Positions 48,581 to 57,607 of a stretch of DNA of 64,000 nt are shown here, one piece after another (the first letter of the stretch is position 1; each line of letters starts with the position of its first letter). This DNA is from CAVSLM01 sp963728895 (GTDB taxonomy: Bacteria; Pseudomonadota; Gammaproteobacteria; JBBQDK01). The DNA lies in assembly GCA_963728895.1 (NCBI GenBank), contig CAVSLM010000010.1, positions 27,877-91,876 on the forward strand. The letters run 5' to 3'. A program made the translations under genes and the position numbers. The notes under the pieces were generated by a model. That model had not been told where the DNA came from. It searched no databases and saw nothing but the letters and a program-made list of their open reading frames with translations.

Positions 48581-49642
48581 TCAGTCGAAGCTCCTTAGGG
48601 CCAGTCCGCAGGCTAGCATCAAAGACGGCGCGTCATTGCTTAGCGTCTGAGGTTTTACGCGAGAAGACAATGACATATTGGCAAAGGGGTTTGCGATCGA
48701 GGTTTCAGGTCCGATCTTCTGCTGGATGAGCTCGTCGACGCCGGAAATCGATGAACTCCCCCCTGCCATGACCACGTAGTCGACACTGTTGTATTGGCTG
48801 GACGAGAAAAAGAACTGCAGTGAGCGACTTACCTGCTGAGCCATGGCCTCCCTGAACGGCTCCAGAACCTCGGGTATATAATTGTCCGGAAGCCCTCCCT
48901 GCCGCTTCGCCATACCTGCCTCCTCGTACGAGAGGCCATATCGGCGCATGATTTCTTCCGTAAGCTGCTTGCCGCCGAACACTTGGTCACGCGTATAGAT
49001 GATCTTCATGTCGTGCAGCACGTTCAACGTGGTCATGGTCGCGCCCACGTCAACCACCGCGATGGTCTTGTCCACACCCTGGTCCGGCATCTGCTCTGCG
49101 ATCAGCGTGAATGCGTTTTCCATCGCATACGCTTCCACGTCCACGATCTTGGCAGTGAGGCCCCCGAGCTCGGCCGCTGAAACGCGCATGTCGACGTTTT
49201 CGCTGCGCGACGCGGCTAGGAGGACGTCCACCATGTCCGGGTTCTTCTCGGAAGGTCCGATGACCTCAAAGTCGAGGTTCACTTCCTCGAGCGGATAGGG
49301 AATGTATTGATCGGCCTCCAGCTCGATCTGACTTTCCATTTCGTCAGCGGTCAGCGATGCGGACATCGAGATGACTTTTGTGATCACCGCGGAACCGGCA
49401 ACGGCAACTGCCGTATACTTGGCTCGCGTGGCAGAGCGTTTCACCGCTCGTCTGATGGCCTCGCCCACCGCATCGACGTCTGCAATACTCTTCTCGACGA
49501 CGGAGTTCGGTGGCAGTGGCTCGACCGCGTAGCTCTCGACTCGGTAGCGAGACCCGTTGCGACTTAGTTCCAGGAGCTTGACGGCCGTCGAGCTGATGTC
49601 GAGGCCAAGGATAGGAGGTGTTTTCCGTCCGAGCAGTGGCAC
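48581..49642 (-). CDS. pilM: Type IV pilus assembly ATPase-fold protein PilM
   Basis: The 353-residue actin-like protein has ILGLDISSTAVKLLEL (phosphate 1), VVDVGATMTTLNV (phosphate 2), and VMAGGSSSISGVDELI (adenosine motif), all in the FtsA/PilM pattern. It sits on the cytoplasmic face and binds the N-terminus of PilN. It is first in the operon; the 196 bases before it, shared with the divergent ponA gene, should hold the promoter, and TATAAT at 49773-49778 on the plus strand is a candidate -10 for ponA. Confidence 0.95.
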   Translation of the reverse strand: MPLLGRKTPPILGLDISSTAVKLLELSRNGSRYRVESYAVEPLPPNSVVEKSIADVDAVGEAIRRAVKRSATRAKYTAVAVAGSAVITKVISMSASLTADEMESQIELEADQYIPYPLEEVNLDFEVIGPSEKNPDMVDVLLAASRSENVDMRVSAAELGGLTAKIVDVEAYAMENAFTLIAEQMPDQGVDKTIAVVDVGATMTTLNVLHDMKIIYTRDQVFGGKQLTEEIMRRYGLSYEEAGMAKRQGGLPDNYIPEVLEPFREAMAQQVSRSLQFFFSSSQYNSVDYVVMAGGSSSISGVDELIQQKIGPETSIANPFANMSLSSRVKPQTLSNDAPSLMLACGLALRSFD

Positions 49643-49838
49643 AGTAGTTTCCTTTTCTGCTACCCGCGGTTACTCAGGAGACATTGGCGAGCGCGTTAAT
49701 TACAATCCGCAACTCTATACCCGACTACGAGTAAAATGAAGCCAGCGAGCGCCCCGATGGTATTGTAAGTTTTATAATTTGTCGATACGTGCTTTACCAT
49801 GACGCGCTTCACAAGTCCTCGCCACCTGGTTCTTCGAA

Positions 49839-52310
49839 ATGTCAGCGACTTTACCTTCCCGATTGCTGAAGCTCACTATCGGCGCCGCCCTAACCTTCTT
49901 TACGCTTGGTTTGGTCGCGATTGCCACCACTTATCTATACTTCGAGCCGCGATTGCCGAGCATCGAAGCGCTGCGGGACGTACGTCTGCAGGTGCCGCTA
50001 CGCATCTACACGCGAGACGGTGCTCTCATCGGTGAATTCGGCGAATGGCGACGCATACCGATCCGATATGCACAGATCCCGGCCCGAATGGTGCAAGCCT
50101 TTCTGGCTGCGGAAGACGATCGATTCTTCGAACATCCAGGCGTCGACTATCAGGGACTGGTTCGCGCCGCCTTGAAACTTGCGAGAACGGGAGAGAAACG
50201 CCAGGGTGGGAGCACCATCACCATGCAGGTGGCGCGCAATTTCTTCCTCAGCAGTGAAAAGACCTTCTTGCGAAAGTTCAATGAGGTTCTCCTCGCCCTC
50301 AAGATCGAACGCGAGCTTACCAAAGAGGAGATTCTGGAGCTTTACCTGAACAAGATCTATCTTGGCAACCGTGCCTATGGAGTCGCTGCCGCGGCGCAGA
50401 CTTACTACGGAGTGCCGGTCGCCGAACTGGACCTTGCCCAGACGGCCATGATTGCCGGATTGCCCAAGGCGCCGTCGCGCGTGAATCCGATTGCCGATCC
50501 CGTCCATGCGCTGGCGCGCCGTGACTACGTCCTGGGTCGCATGCGCGAGCTGAAGATGATTTCCGACGCAGACTATCGGGCGGCGCGGGCGGAACCCGAC
50601 ACCGCCTACCTCCACACCTCGCCGCTGGAGGTCGAGGCTCCGTACATCGCCGAGATGGTACGTGCGCGCATGGTTGAGCAGTTCGGACCGGAAGCGTACA
50701 CGGGGGGGTACAGCGTCTACACCACGCTCGAACGCGACCGGCAACATGGGGCGAACGTGGCGTTGCGCCGCACGCTGCTTGAGTACGACCGCCGTCACGG
50801 TTACCGGGGACCCGAACGCCACGTGGAGCTGGTACCCGACGCGGGGCCGGAGCAGTGGCGCCAGGCTCTCGCGGACACGGCCACGGTGGGCGGGCTTGTC
50901 GCGGCGCTGGTGCTGGAACTGCGGCCAAAGTCCGCGCTGATCTATGTCGGAGGAGGTGGGCAAGCTGTCCTGGAGTGGTCGGCACTGCAGTGGGCACGGG
51001 CTTATATCGATGTGGACAGCCGCGGACCAGCACCCAAGTCCGCGGCCGACGTGCTGCATGTGGGCGACGTGATTCGTCTGGAACGGTTGCCGGACGAGGA
51101 AGGGTGGCGCCTGGCGCAGTTGCCCGAAGCGGAAGCGGCGCTGGTGGCGCTTGATCCCCGCGATGGCGCCGTGGTGGCACTCGTGGGTGGATTCGATTTC
51201 TTCCGAAGCAAATTCAATAGGGTAACCCAGGCGCGCCGCCAGCCTGGCTCGGGCTTCAAGCCCTTTCTCTATTCCGCCGCATTGGCGAAAGGCCTGACTC
51301 CCGCCAGCATGATCAACGATGCGCCGTTGGTATTTGAACAGCGGGACAGCAGTTGGCGGCCCGAGAACTACGGCCGCCGATTTTATGGACCCACCCGGCT
51401 GCGCGAGGCGCTGACATTCTCGCGCAACCTGGTTTCGATCCGGCTGCTGAGGGACATCGGGATCGACTACGCCGTGGACTACGTGACCCGCTTCGGCTTC
51501 CAGTCGGACGACCTGCCGCGGAATTTGTCGCTTGCGCTGGGGACCGGCGTGGTGCGGCCTCTTGATCTTGCAGCCGCCTACGCGGTATTCGCCAACGGCG
51601 GTTACAGGATTTCCCCTTTCTTCATTGAACACATCGAGAGCAGCTCCGGCGAGACAGTGCTCCGAGTGCGGCCCGAAGTTGCGTGTTCCGACTGCGAAGA
51701 TACTCCGGTCCCGGCGGCTGATGTGAATGTGAGCGCCGGAGCGGTTTCGCTGGCAGCCGCTTCGCCGCCGGATTCGGCATCTGCGACGAGTGAGCCACCT
51801 CCTGTCCTGGCACCCCGTGTGATCAGTGCCCAGAACTGCTATCTGATGGATTCGATGATGGGAGACGTCGTGCGCCGGGGTACGGCACGTCGGGCGATGC
51901 AACTGGGTCGCCATGACATCATGGGAAAGACCGGAACGACTAACGACCAGCGCGACGCCTGGTTTAACGGTTTCAACCTGAGCCTTGTGGCCAGTGCGTG
52001 GGTCGGGTTTGACCATCTGCAGCCGCTGGGGAAGGACGAGACCGGCGGTCGAGCCGCCCTGCCCATGTGGATGGATTTCATGGGTGCTGCACTCAAGGAC
52101 GTCCCCGAGCGCCAGATGAGCCCGCCGCGGGGGCTGGTTACCATGCGCATCGACCCCGATACCGGGATGCCCGCGAGTGCGGATGATCCGGACGCCATTT
52201 TCGAGACTTTCATGGCGGACACAGCGCCTTCCGCCGCCTCAGGGGCCGCTCGCACAGGCGTGGAGCATGAAGCGCCTGACGCCGCCCGGTACTCGGATCC
52301 ACTTTTCTGA
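49839..52310 (+). CDS. mrcA: Penicillin-binding protein 1A (bifunctional glycosyltransferase/transpeptidase)
   Basis: The 823-residue class A PBP has a membrane anchor (residues 10-32), a GT51 glycosyltransferase domain with AAEDDRFFEHPGVD, GGSTITMQVARN and ELYLNKIYLGNRAYG, an OB-like insert, and a transpeptidase domain with the SxxK serine in GSGFKPFLYSAAL (Ser about 470), SRN and the KTGTT box (Lys about 697). It builds and cross-links peptidoglycan. It is divergent from pilM, which is the usual place for ponA in gammaproteobacteria. Its C-terminus after the KTG box is only about 120 residues, without extra domains. Confidence 0.96.
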   Translation: MSATLPSRLLKLTIGAALTFFTLGLVAIATTYLYFEPRLPSIEALRDVRLQVPLRIYTRDGALIGEFGEWRRIPIRYAQIPARMVQAFLAAEDDRFFEHPGVDYQGLVRAALKLARTGEKRQGGSTITMQVARNFFLSSEKTFLRKFNEVLLALKIERELTKEEILELYLNKIYLGNRAYGVAAAAQTYYGVPVAELDLAQTAMIAGLPKAPSRVNPIADPVHALARRDYVLGRMRELKMISDADYRAARAEPDTAYLHTSPLEVEAPYIAEMVRARMVEQFGPEAYTGGYSVYTTLERDRQHGANVALRRTLLEYDRRHGYRGPERHVELVPDAGPEQWRQALADTATVGGLVAALVLELRPKSALIYVGGGGQAVLEWSALQWARAYIDVDSRGPAPKSAADVLHVGDVIRLERLPDEEGWRLAQLPEAEAALVALDPRDGAVVALVGGFDFFRSKFNRVTQARRQPGSGFKPFLYSAALAKGLTPASMINDAPLVFEQRDSSWRPENYGRRFYGPTRLREALTFSRNLVSIRLLRDIGIDYAVDYVTRFGFQSDDLPRNLSLALGTGVVRPLDLAAAYAVFANGGYRISPFFIEHIESSSGETVLRVRPEVACSDCEDTPVPAADVNVSAGAVSLAAASPPDSASATSEPPPVLAPRVISAQNCYLMDSMMGDVVRRGTARRAMQLGRHDIMGKTGTTNDQRDAWFNGFNLSLVASAWVGFDHLQPLGKDETGGRAALPMWMDFMGAALKDVPERQMSPPRGLVTMRIDPDTGMPASADDPDAIFETFMADTAPSAASGAARTGVEHEAPDAARYSDPLF

Positions 52311-52321
52311 CTTCGGCGCGG

Positions 52322-52350
52322 TTCGGACCGACTTCGAAGTCGCATATACT
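52322..52350 (+). promoter_or_regulatory. Candidate promoter for the nucleotidyltransferase-like gene
   Basis: TATACT at 52345-52350 is preceded at 17 bases by TTCGGA (52322-52327), a poor -35. It lies 60 bases before the next gene and just after ponA. Confidence 0.3.
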
Positions 52351-52409
52351 GGACGGCGCGGGTTTTTGCCCACTCGTTCGTCAATTCTGTAGAACGGTAA
52401 GTGTTCCCC

Positions 52410-53018
52410 ATGGGTACGCGTTCCACAAGCCGGGACCAGCAAATGCGCCAGCGCATTGCCCTGGAAGCTGCGCGCATCATGGACCAGGACGGCATTCGCG
52501 ACTTCCATGCTGCGAAACGCAAGGCGGCGGCCCGTCTAGACGCAGTGGATACCCGCAACATGCCGAGCAACACTGAGATCGAGCAAGCGCTCATCGAGTA
52601 CCAGCGCCTGTTTCGCGGCAGCAGCCAAGCGCTTCTCTTGCGAAACCTGCGCGAAGCGGCAGTCTGGGCCATGGAATTCTTTGCCGGTTTCGAACCGCGG
52701 CTGGTGGGATCTGTCCTGAGCGGCACCGCTGCCGAGCACTCCGACGTGAATCTGCACCTGTTCGCCGATGCGGCGGAGGAGGTGGCCATATTCCTGATGC
52801 ATCACAACGTGCCGTTCGACACCGGCGAGCGGCGCCTGCGTTCGCCAAACGGCGATCCCGCCGTGTATCCGGCCTATCGATTCGTGGCGGGCGAAATTAG
52901 CATCGAGTTGGCGGTGTTCCCGGTCGACGGTCTGCGTCAGGCGCCGCGCAGTCCGGTCGACGGTAGGCCGATGCGCCGAGCAACGCTGCAGGCCGTACAA
53001 GCGTTGCTCGAAGAATGA
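52410..53018 (+). CDS. Degenerate nucleotidyltransferase-fold protein, function unknown
   Basis: The 202-residue protein is not one I can name. Residues 98-119 read LVGSVLSGTAAEHSDVNLHLF, which is the shape of the minimal nucleotidyltransferase motif (GS followed about ten residues later by SDxD), but the second Asp is Asn (SDVN). That loss makes catalysis doubtful. The N-terminal half is helical (IALEAARIMDQDGIRDFHAAKRKAAARL), the C-terminus ends with a helix. ATG 52410 is preferred; a GTG at 52401 is in frame. It converges on gltA. Confidence 0.6.
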   Translation: MGTRSTSRDQQMRQRIALEAARIMDQDGIRDFHAAKRKAAARLDAVDTRNMPSNTEIEQALIEYQRLFRGSSQALLLRNLREAAVWAMEFFAGFEPRLVGSVLSGTAAEHSDVNLHLFADAAEEVAIFLMHHNVPFDTGERRLRSPNGDPAVYPAYRFVAGEISIELAVFPVDGLRQAPRSPVDGRPMRRATLQAVQALLEE

Positions 53019-53033
53019 ATGCCGCGCGCAGCA

Positions 53034-54332
53034 TCAGGAGCGTTCGCCCATTGGCACATAGTCGCGGTAGGGATGGCCCACGTAGACCTGGCGGGGACGA
53101 CCGATCTTCTGGCTCGGTTCGGACATCATTTCCATCCAGTGCGCGACCCACCCGACCGTGCGTGCAACGGCAAACATGACGGTGAACATTGGCACAGGAA
53201 TGCCCAAGGCGCGATAGATGATCCCGGAGTAGTAGTCCACATTGGGGAACAGCCTCCGCTTGATGAAATAGTCGTCCTGCAATGCCACCTCTTCCAGTCG
53301 CAGGGCCAGCTCAAACAGTGGATCATTGGGATTGCCGAGCTTCTCCAGCACCTGGTGCGCCACGTCGCGGATGATGCGGGCACGAGGGTCGTAGTTCTTG
53401 TACACCCGGTGTCCGAAGCCCATCAGCCGGAACGGGTCGTCCTTGTCCTTGGCGCGAGCGATGAAGGCGGGAATCTTGCTCACGTCACCGATCTCGGCCA
53501 GCATGTGAAGCACTTCCTCATTCGCGCCACCATGTGCCGGTCCCCAGAGTGATGCGAGTCCGGCGGCGATGCACGCGAATGGGTCGGCGCCGCTGCTGCC
53601 GGCCTGGCGTACCGTGGCCGTGCTGGCGTTCTGTTCATGATCGGCGTGGAGAATGAGCAACATGTCGAGCGCGCGTTCGGCCAGCGGATCCACCACATAA
53701 TCCTCGCTCGGGACCGCGAACGTCATGTGCAGCAGGTTTCCGGGATAGCTGAGATTGTTGCGCGGGTACATGAAAGGCTCGCCCACCGCGTGCTTGTAGC
53801 AGTTGGCGGCGATGCTGGGCATCTTTGCAATCAGCCGGTGGGCGCTGATTTCCCTGTGCCGCGGATCCCGTATATCGATGGAATCATGATAGAAAGCCGA
53901 GAGGGAGCCGACCACGCCGACCATTACCGCCATGGGATGAGCGTTGTGATAGAACCCGCTGTAGAACCGTTTCAGGTTCTCGTTGATCATCGTGTGGCGC
54001 AGGACGATGCGCTCGAATTCCGCGAGCTGCGCCACGCTCGGCAGGTCGCCGTAGAGCAGCAGCCATGCGACCTCGAGGAAGCTGCTGTGTGCAGCCAGCT
54101 GTTCGATTGGATAGCCGCGGTAGAGGAGAACCCCCTGCTCGTCATCGATGAACGTGATGTGGCTGGCGCAGCTGGCAGTGGCGAGGAATCCGGGATCGTA
54201 GGTGAAATAGCTCATGTCCCGGTAAAGGCGGCTCACATCTATTGCCGAAGGGCCGAGTACGCCCTGCCGGATCGGAAGCTCGATCTGCTCGCCGGTTTTG
54301 GGATCCGTGACTACGACTGTCGCTTTGGTCAT
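53034..54332 (-). CDS. gltA: Citrate synthase (type I)
   Basis: The 432-residue enzyme condenses oxaloacetate with acetyl-CoA. It has the N-terminal beta region (IDVSRLYRDMSYFTYDPG), the active-site histidines in LHADHEQNASTATVR and SLWGPAHGGANEEVLHML, and the FGHRVYKNYDPRA segment. Size and N-terminal domain are those of the hexameric, NADH-sensitive type of Gram-negative bacteria. A GAGGTG-like site lies before ATG 54332. It is a lone gene, convergent with the nucleotidyltransferase-like gene. Confidence 0.96.
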   Translation of the reverse strand: MTKATVVVTDPKTGEQIELPIRQGVLGPSAIDVSRLYRDMSYFTYDPGFLATASCASHITFIDDEQGVLLYRGYPIEQLAAHSSFLEVAWLLLYGDLPSVAQLAEFERIVLRHTMINENLKRFYSGFYHNAHPMAVMVGVVGSLSAFYHDSIDIRDPRHREISAHRLIAKMPSIAANCYKHAVGEPFMYPRNNLSYPGNLLHMTFAVPSEDYVVDPLAERALDMLLILHADHEQNASTATVRQAGSSGADPFACIAAGLASLWGPAHGGANEEVLHMLAEIGDVSKIPAFIARAKDKDDPFRLMGFGHRVYKNYDPRARIIRDVAHQVLEKLGNPNDPLFELALRLEEVALQDDYFIKRRLFPNVDYYSGIIYRALGIPVPMFTVMFAVARTVGWVAHWMEMMSEPSQKIGRPRQVYVGHPYRDYVPMGERS

Positions 54333-54653
54333 GATTCACCTCAGATGCGCTACGAGCCCCGGTGGGGTGCTCATCCCGCGAATTCGGCAGGCGCATTCGA
54401 TGACGAGAGCATTGCCCCGGGCCGCCGCAGCCAGGTTGCGCCTTCTCAAGATCGTCCCTGGAAAAGCCGCGAGCGTCCTGGATTGCAGGTCGATGCCAGT
54501 GAAGTATGGCGAGGCCCGGCCGGATCTGCATGCATCCGGGCCTTCGCTGTGGACAGCAATCCGATCGCCCGGTGATGCCCGCTTTCTCCCGGTCGGGTCC
54601 GGGGTCAAAGGACAAGGCCAAGATCTCCAGGCGGCCGACGATGTCCGGACCGC
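54333..54653. other. Intergenic region upstream of gltA and downstream of maeB
   Basis: No gene is recognisable in these 321 bases. A hairpin lies at 54509-54547 (GGCCCGG at 54513-54519 pairing with CCGGGCC at 54536-54542, extended by GCGA/TTCGC with one bulge), about 110 bases past the maeB stop; it may end maeB transcription but has no U-tract. The gltA promoter should lie between it and 54332; I cannot place it. Confidence 0.4.
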
Positions 54654-55898
54654 TCAGTCCGGATAGTGCGCCGGATAGGGCCGGCGTGCGACCCCGCTCT
54701 TGATGGCGGCGCGTGCTACTGCGGGCGGCACTCGAATGCGCAGTCGTGGGTCGAGCGGCTTGGGGATGATATAGTCCCGGCCGAATTCCAGACTGTCCAC
54801 CTCGTACGCATGCAGGACTTCCGGGACGACCGGCTCTCGGGTCAGACTTCGGAGCGCTTGTACCGCGGCAACATGCATCGGCTCATTGATCGAACGTGCG
54901 CCAACATCGAGAGCGCCACGAAAGATGAACGGAAAACCGAGCACATTATTGACCTGATTCGGGTAGTCGCTGCGACCCGTGGCCATGATCAGATCGTCGC
55001 GCACCGTTTCGGCTTTTTCGGGACGTATCTCCGGATCCGGATTCGAAAGCGCGAAGACCACCGGACGGGGCGCCATGCTCGCGAGCATTTGTGCGCTCAG
55101 GAGATCGGGACCCGATAGCCCGATGAACACGTCGGCGCCGCGTAGCGCATCCGCGAGTACGTGCCGGTCCGTCGCGAGGGCGAAATCCCGTTTGTAGCGG
55201 TTGAGGTCCTGGCGTCCGCTATGAATGACGCCGTTGCGGTCCACCATCAAGATGTTGGACCTTTCGGCACCCAGGGACAATAGGAGCCGCATGGACGCAA
55301 TCCCCGCGGCACCGGCACCCAAGCAGACGATGCGCGCATCCGACAGTCGCTTTCCCTGAAGTTCCAGCGCATTCATGAGTCCTGCGGCGATGATGATCGC
55401 AGTCCCGTGCTGATCGTCGTGAAATACCGGAATGTCGAGTCGCGCGCTCAGCGTCTGCTCGATCTCGAAGCAGTGTGGCGCGGCGATATCCTCGAGGTTG
55501 ATACCACCGAAGGTGGGTGCGATGCGCGCAACGGTCTCGATGAAGGCTTGCGGCGTCTCCGCGTTCACCTCAATGTCGAACACGTCGATGTCCGCGAAGC
55601 GCTTGAACAAGACAGCCTTGCCCTCCATCACCGGTTTGCCGGCGAGCGGCCCGACGCGTCCCAGACCCAGAACGGCACTCCCGTCGGTGATAACGCCGAC
55701 CAGGTTGCCCTTGGCCGTGTACTCGTATGCAGCTTCGGGCCGCTCGGCGATAACGCGCACCGGCTCGGCTACACCGGGCGTGTATGCCAGGGACAGGTCG
55801 CGTTGAGTGGCACACGGCTTGGTGACCTGTATTGCGATCTTGCCCGGGATGGGGTGGGCGTGGTAATCGAGTGAAGCCTGTTTCAAACGCTCGGCCAT
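54654..55898 (-). CDS. maeB: NAD(P)-dependent malic enzyme, short form
   Basis: The 414-residue enzyme decarboxylates malate to pyruvate. It has YHAHPIPGKIAIQVTKP at the N-terminus, DLSLAYTPGVAEPVR, the substrate segment GLGRVGPLAGKPVMEGK, metal-binding NLEDIAAPHCFEIE with FHDDQHGTAI, and the Rossmann motif LGAGAAGIASMRLLL. The phosphotransacetylase-like C-terminal half found in E. coli MaeB is absent, so this is the short form of Pseudomonas and others. The start ATG 55898 is chosen because upstream codons to 56081 have no family similarity. Confidence 0.93.
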   Translation of the reverse strand: MAERLKQASLDYHAHPIPGKIAIQVTKPCATQRDLSLAYTPGVAEPVRVIAERPEAAYEYTAKGNLVGVITDGSAVLGLGRVGPLAGKPVMEGKAVLFKRFADIDVFDIEVNAETPQAFIETVARIAPTFGGINLEDIAAPHCFEIEQTLSARLDIPVFHDDQHGTAIIIAAGLMNALELQGKRLSDARIVCLGAGAAGIASMRLLLSLGAERSNILMVDRNGVIHSGRQDLNRYKRDFALATDRHVLADALRGADVFIGLSGPDLLSAQMLASMAPRPVVFALSNPDPEIRPEKAETVRDDLIMATGRSDYPNQVNNVLGFPFIFRGALDVGARSINEPMHVAAVQALRSLTREPVVPEVLHAYEVDSLEFGRDYIIPKPLDPRLRIRVPPAVARAAIKSGVARRPYPAHYPD

Positions 55899-56111
55899 GA
55901 GTGTTCCGCGAGGGCTGACGATGCAGGAAGGCAGGCGATTATCCCACAACGCGCGGCACCTGTCCGGCCTCGATTTTCCCAACGGTACTCGCCTCATACT
56001 GTTCATCGTTGCAGCGGCCGTAGCGCGCTTCGAGCGCAGCCCGGCTGACCAACCCCGTCCAGATTCACGTGTTCGTCGCAAGGCAGGGGGGCCTCACAAG
56101 CTCCAAGGGAC

Positions 56112-56915
56112 TCAACGATCCAACACTTCCAGCGCAGCCGGATGGCGGATCCGCAGATGTACTGCGCTGCCGACGGGATACATCCATCCGCGCGCGATCA
56201 CCGTCTTTCCTTCAAGTTGATCCAGGGTGATGCTGCCGAAGTAGCGAAGGTCTTCATGGTCGATGCGCAGCGCCACGCGGCCGGGAAGGTCCAGCCAGAT
56301 GGTGCGATCGCTGCGCCCAAGGTGCTCGACGCGACCGCGCACCCAGCGGTAGCCGCGCGTTCCCGCGCGCACCGTGGCAGCCTCCACCACCTGGTACTCC
56401 GGCAGGTGCCACAGACCAAGACCCCGTGCCCGTGCATCGGCTTCGGCGGCGCCATAGCAGCGCTGGTTCCAGACGTTCGGCGGGACGGTCAGCGCGGTGG
56501 CAAGACCCTGATCCTGCAACCAGACGGCCACGCTGGTCCCGTCCGAAACGAAGGCATGCGCGAGCAGGCGCCCGTATTTGTCACGTCGTTGTTCGTCGAA
56601 GCGCAGATTGACGCTATTGCCTTCGCGGGCGAGCCATACGCGTAACCGGTCGCGCGCGGAGATGGCGAGAGCCCGAACCCGGACGTCATCGCTGCTGATC
56701 TCCGCGGCGTTGACTCCAATGATTCGAAGCGTTCGACCGTCGCGCAGCGCGACCGTATCTCCATCGATCACTCGCGCAACTTGTGCATGTTCATCAATGT
56801 GATCAGGGGCGCAGCTGACAGGAGAGGCGGCGAGTATTGGTGCGCCACACGCCTGTAGTAGACCGAAAAGCAGAAGGGCGCCCCGCCGGGGCGCCCTTCG
56901 GGTGCCGCACCGCAC
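56112..56915 (-). CDS. Thermonuclease (SNase-like) family envelope protein
   Basis: The 267-residue protein opens with a hydrophobic signal ending LLQAC at residues 19-23, a plausible lipobox. An SNase-type OB fold follows: DGDTVALRDG (Asp51, Asp53), RIIGVNAAE (Arg64, Glu72) and DKYGRLLAHAFV with the second catalytic Arg. In Staphylococcus nuclease the position before Thr-Pro-Glu is Asp40; here it is Asn69 (VNAAE). A 100-residue C-terminal domain of unknown fold follows. It starts with GTG six bases after rpmE; the rpmE terminator lies inside its signal-peptide codons. In Pseudomonas a nuclease gene also adjoins rpmE. Confidence 0.75.
   Translation of the reverse strand: MRCGTRRAPRRGALLLFGLLQACGAPILAASPVSCAPDHIDEHAQVARVIDGDTVALRDGRTLRIIGVNAAEISSDDVRVRALAISARDRLRVWLAREGNSVNLRFDEQRRDKYGRLLAHAFVSDGTSVAVWLQDQGLATALTVPPNVWNQRCYGAAEADARARGLGLWHLPEYQVVEAATVRAGTRGYRWVRGRVEHLGRSDRTIWLDLPGRVALRIDHEDLRYFGSITLDQLEGKTVIARGWMYPVGSAVHLRIRHPAALEVLDR
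56874..56898 (-). terminator. Terminator-like hairpin of rpmE inside the nuclease signal sequence
   Basis: AAGGGCGCCCC-(3 bases)-GGGGCGCCCTT is a perfect 11-base-pair inverted repeat. Read on the minus strand it lies 23 bases past the rpmE stop and is followed by CTGCTTTT. It would end most rpmE transcripts while leaving some readthrough into the nuclease gene that overlaps it. Confidence 0.7.
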
Positions 56916-56921
56916 GCGTGG

Positions 56922-57128
56922 CTAGCCTTTACGCCCGTACTTCCGACGGAACTTGTCTACGCGTCCCCCTGTATCGACGATCTTCTGCTTGCCGGTGAAG
57001 AACGGGTGGCAGGCCGAGCAGACCTCGACGTGCAAGTCCTTGGCCGCAGTTGAGCGGGTGACGAAGGTGTTGCCGCAGCTGCAGACCACGCTTACGTCGG
57101 CGTATTGGGGATGAATGTCCGGTTTCAT
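56922..57128 (-). CDS. rpmE: 50S ribosomal protein L31 (zinc-binding form)
   Basis: The 68-residue protein has Cys16, Cys18, Cys37 and Cys40 (CSCGN and CSACHPFF), the zinc-holding C+ form of L31, and ends RVDKFRRKYGRKG. In many bacteria the C+ form is replaced by a C- paralogue during zinc starvation; no ykgM-type paralogue is in this window. ATG 57128 gives the standard MKPDIHPQY N-terminus. Confidence 0.97.
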   Translation of the reverse strand: MKPDIHPQYADVSVVCSCGNTFVTRSTAAKDLHVEVCSACHPFFTGKQKIVDTGGRVDKFRRKYGRKG

Positions 57129-57229
57129 GCTGTCTCTCCTGGCCCGTGCCATGCGGTGGGGGCCGGGCCAGCGACGTGATCAGGGCGCAACATCATACGG
57201 CAACGGCGCGGCGGCCACAAGCCAGCGGC

Positions 57230-57607
57230 TCAGGGAGTCTCGGTCACGACGCTGCGCGGCCTCCATTGCAGTACACGGCCCGGGCGCACGCGGGTCGGGG
57301 TGGGAGGGGTGTCGAAGAACTGCACTTGACGCAGGGCTTCGTACAAGCCGCCCGGTCCAACCAGCGAGTCCCACATCATGGTGCTGATCTGAATGCAGGC
57401 CCCGAGCGGCGTGGTGGCGCGCCTGCGCACGTTGTCGATGCGCCATTGCAATTGCCGCAGGCGTTGCTGTCGTTCGGGCGGGACGCTGTTGATGAATTCC
57501 TGGATGATTTCGGCGCGCTTCGCCTCGAAAGCCTGGGGATCGGAATCGGCCAGTGCAGTCCATGCATCGAAGTGAAGTTCCCCGATGGTTGGGGTTTGTG
57601 CATGCAT
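57230..57607 (-). CDS. DUF3135 family protein
   Basis: The 125-residue protein has the DUF3135 pattern: FDAWTALADSDPQAFEAKRA near the N-terminus, then LRQLQWRIDNVRRRATTPLG and CIQISTMMWDSL. It is predicted helical and cytoplasmic. No function is known. A perfect Shine-Dalgarno GGAGG lies five bases before ATG 57607. A 7-base-pair hairpin at 57623-57642 sits in the leader directly before it and could affect translation. Confidence 0.75.
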   Translation of the reverse strand: MHAQTPTIGELHFDAWTALADSDPQAFEAKRAEIIQEFINSVPPERQQRLRQLQWRIDNVRRRATTPLGACIQISTMMWDSLVGPGGLYEALRQVQFFDTPPTPTRVRPGRVLQWRPRSVVTETP

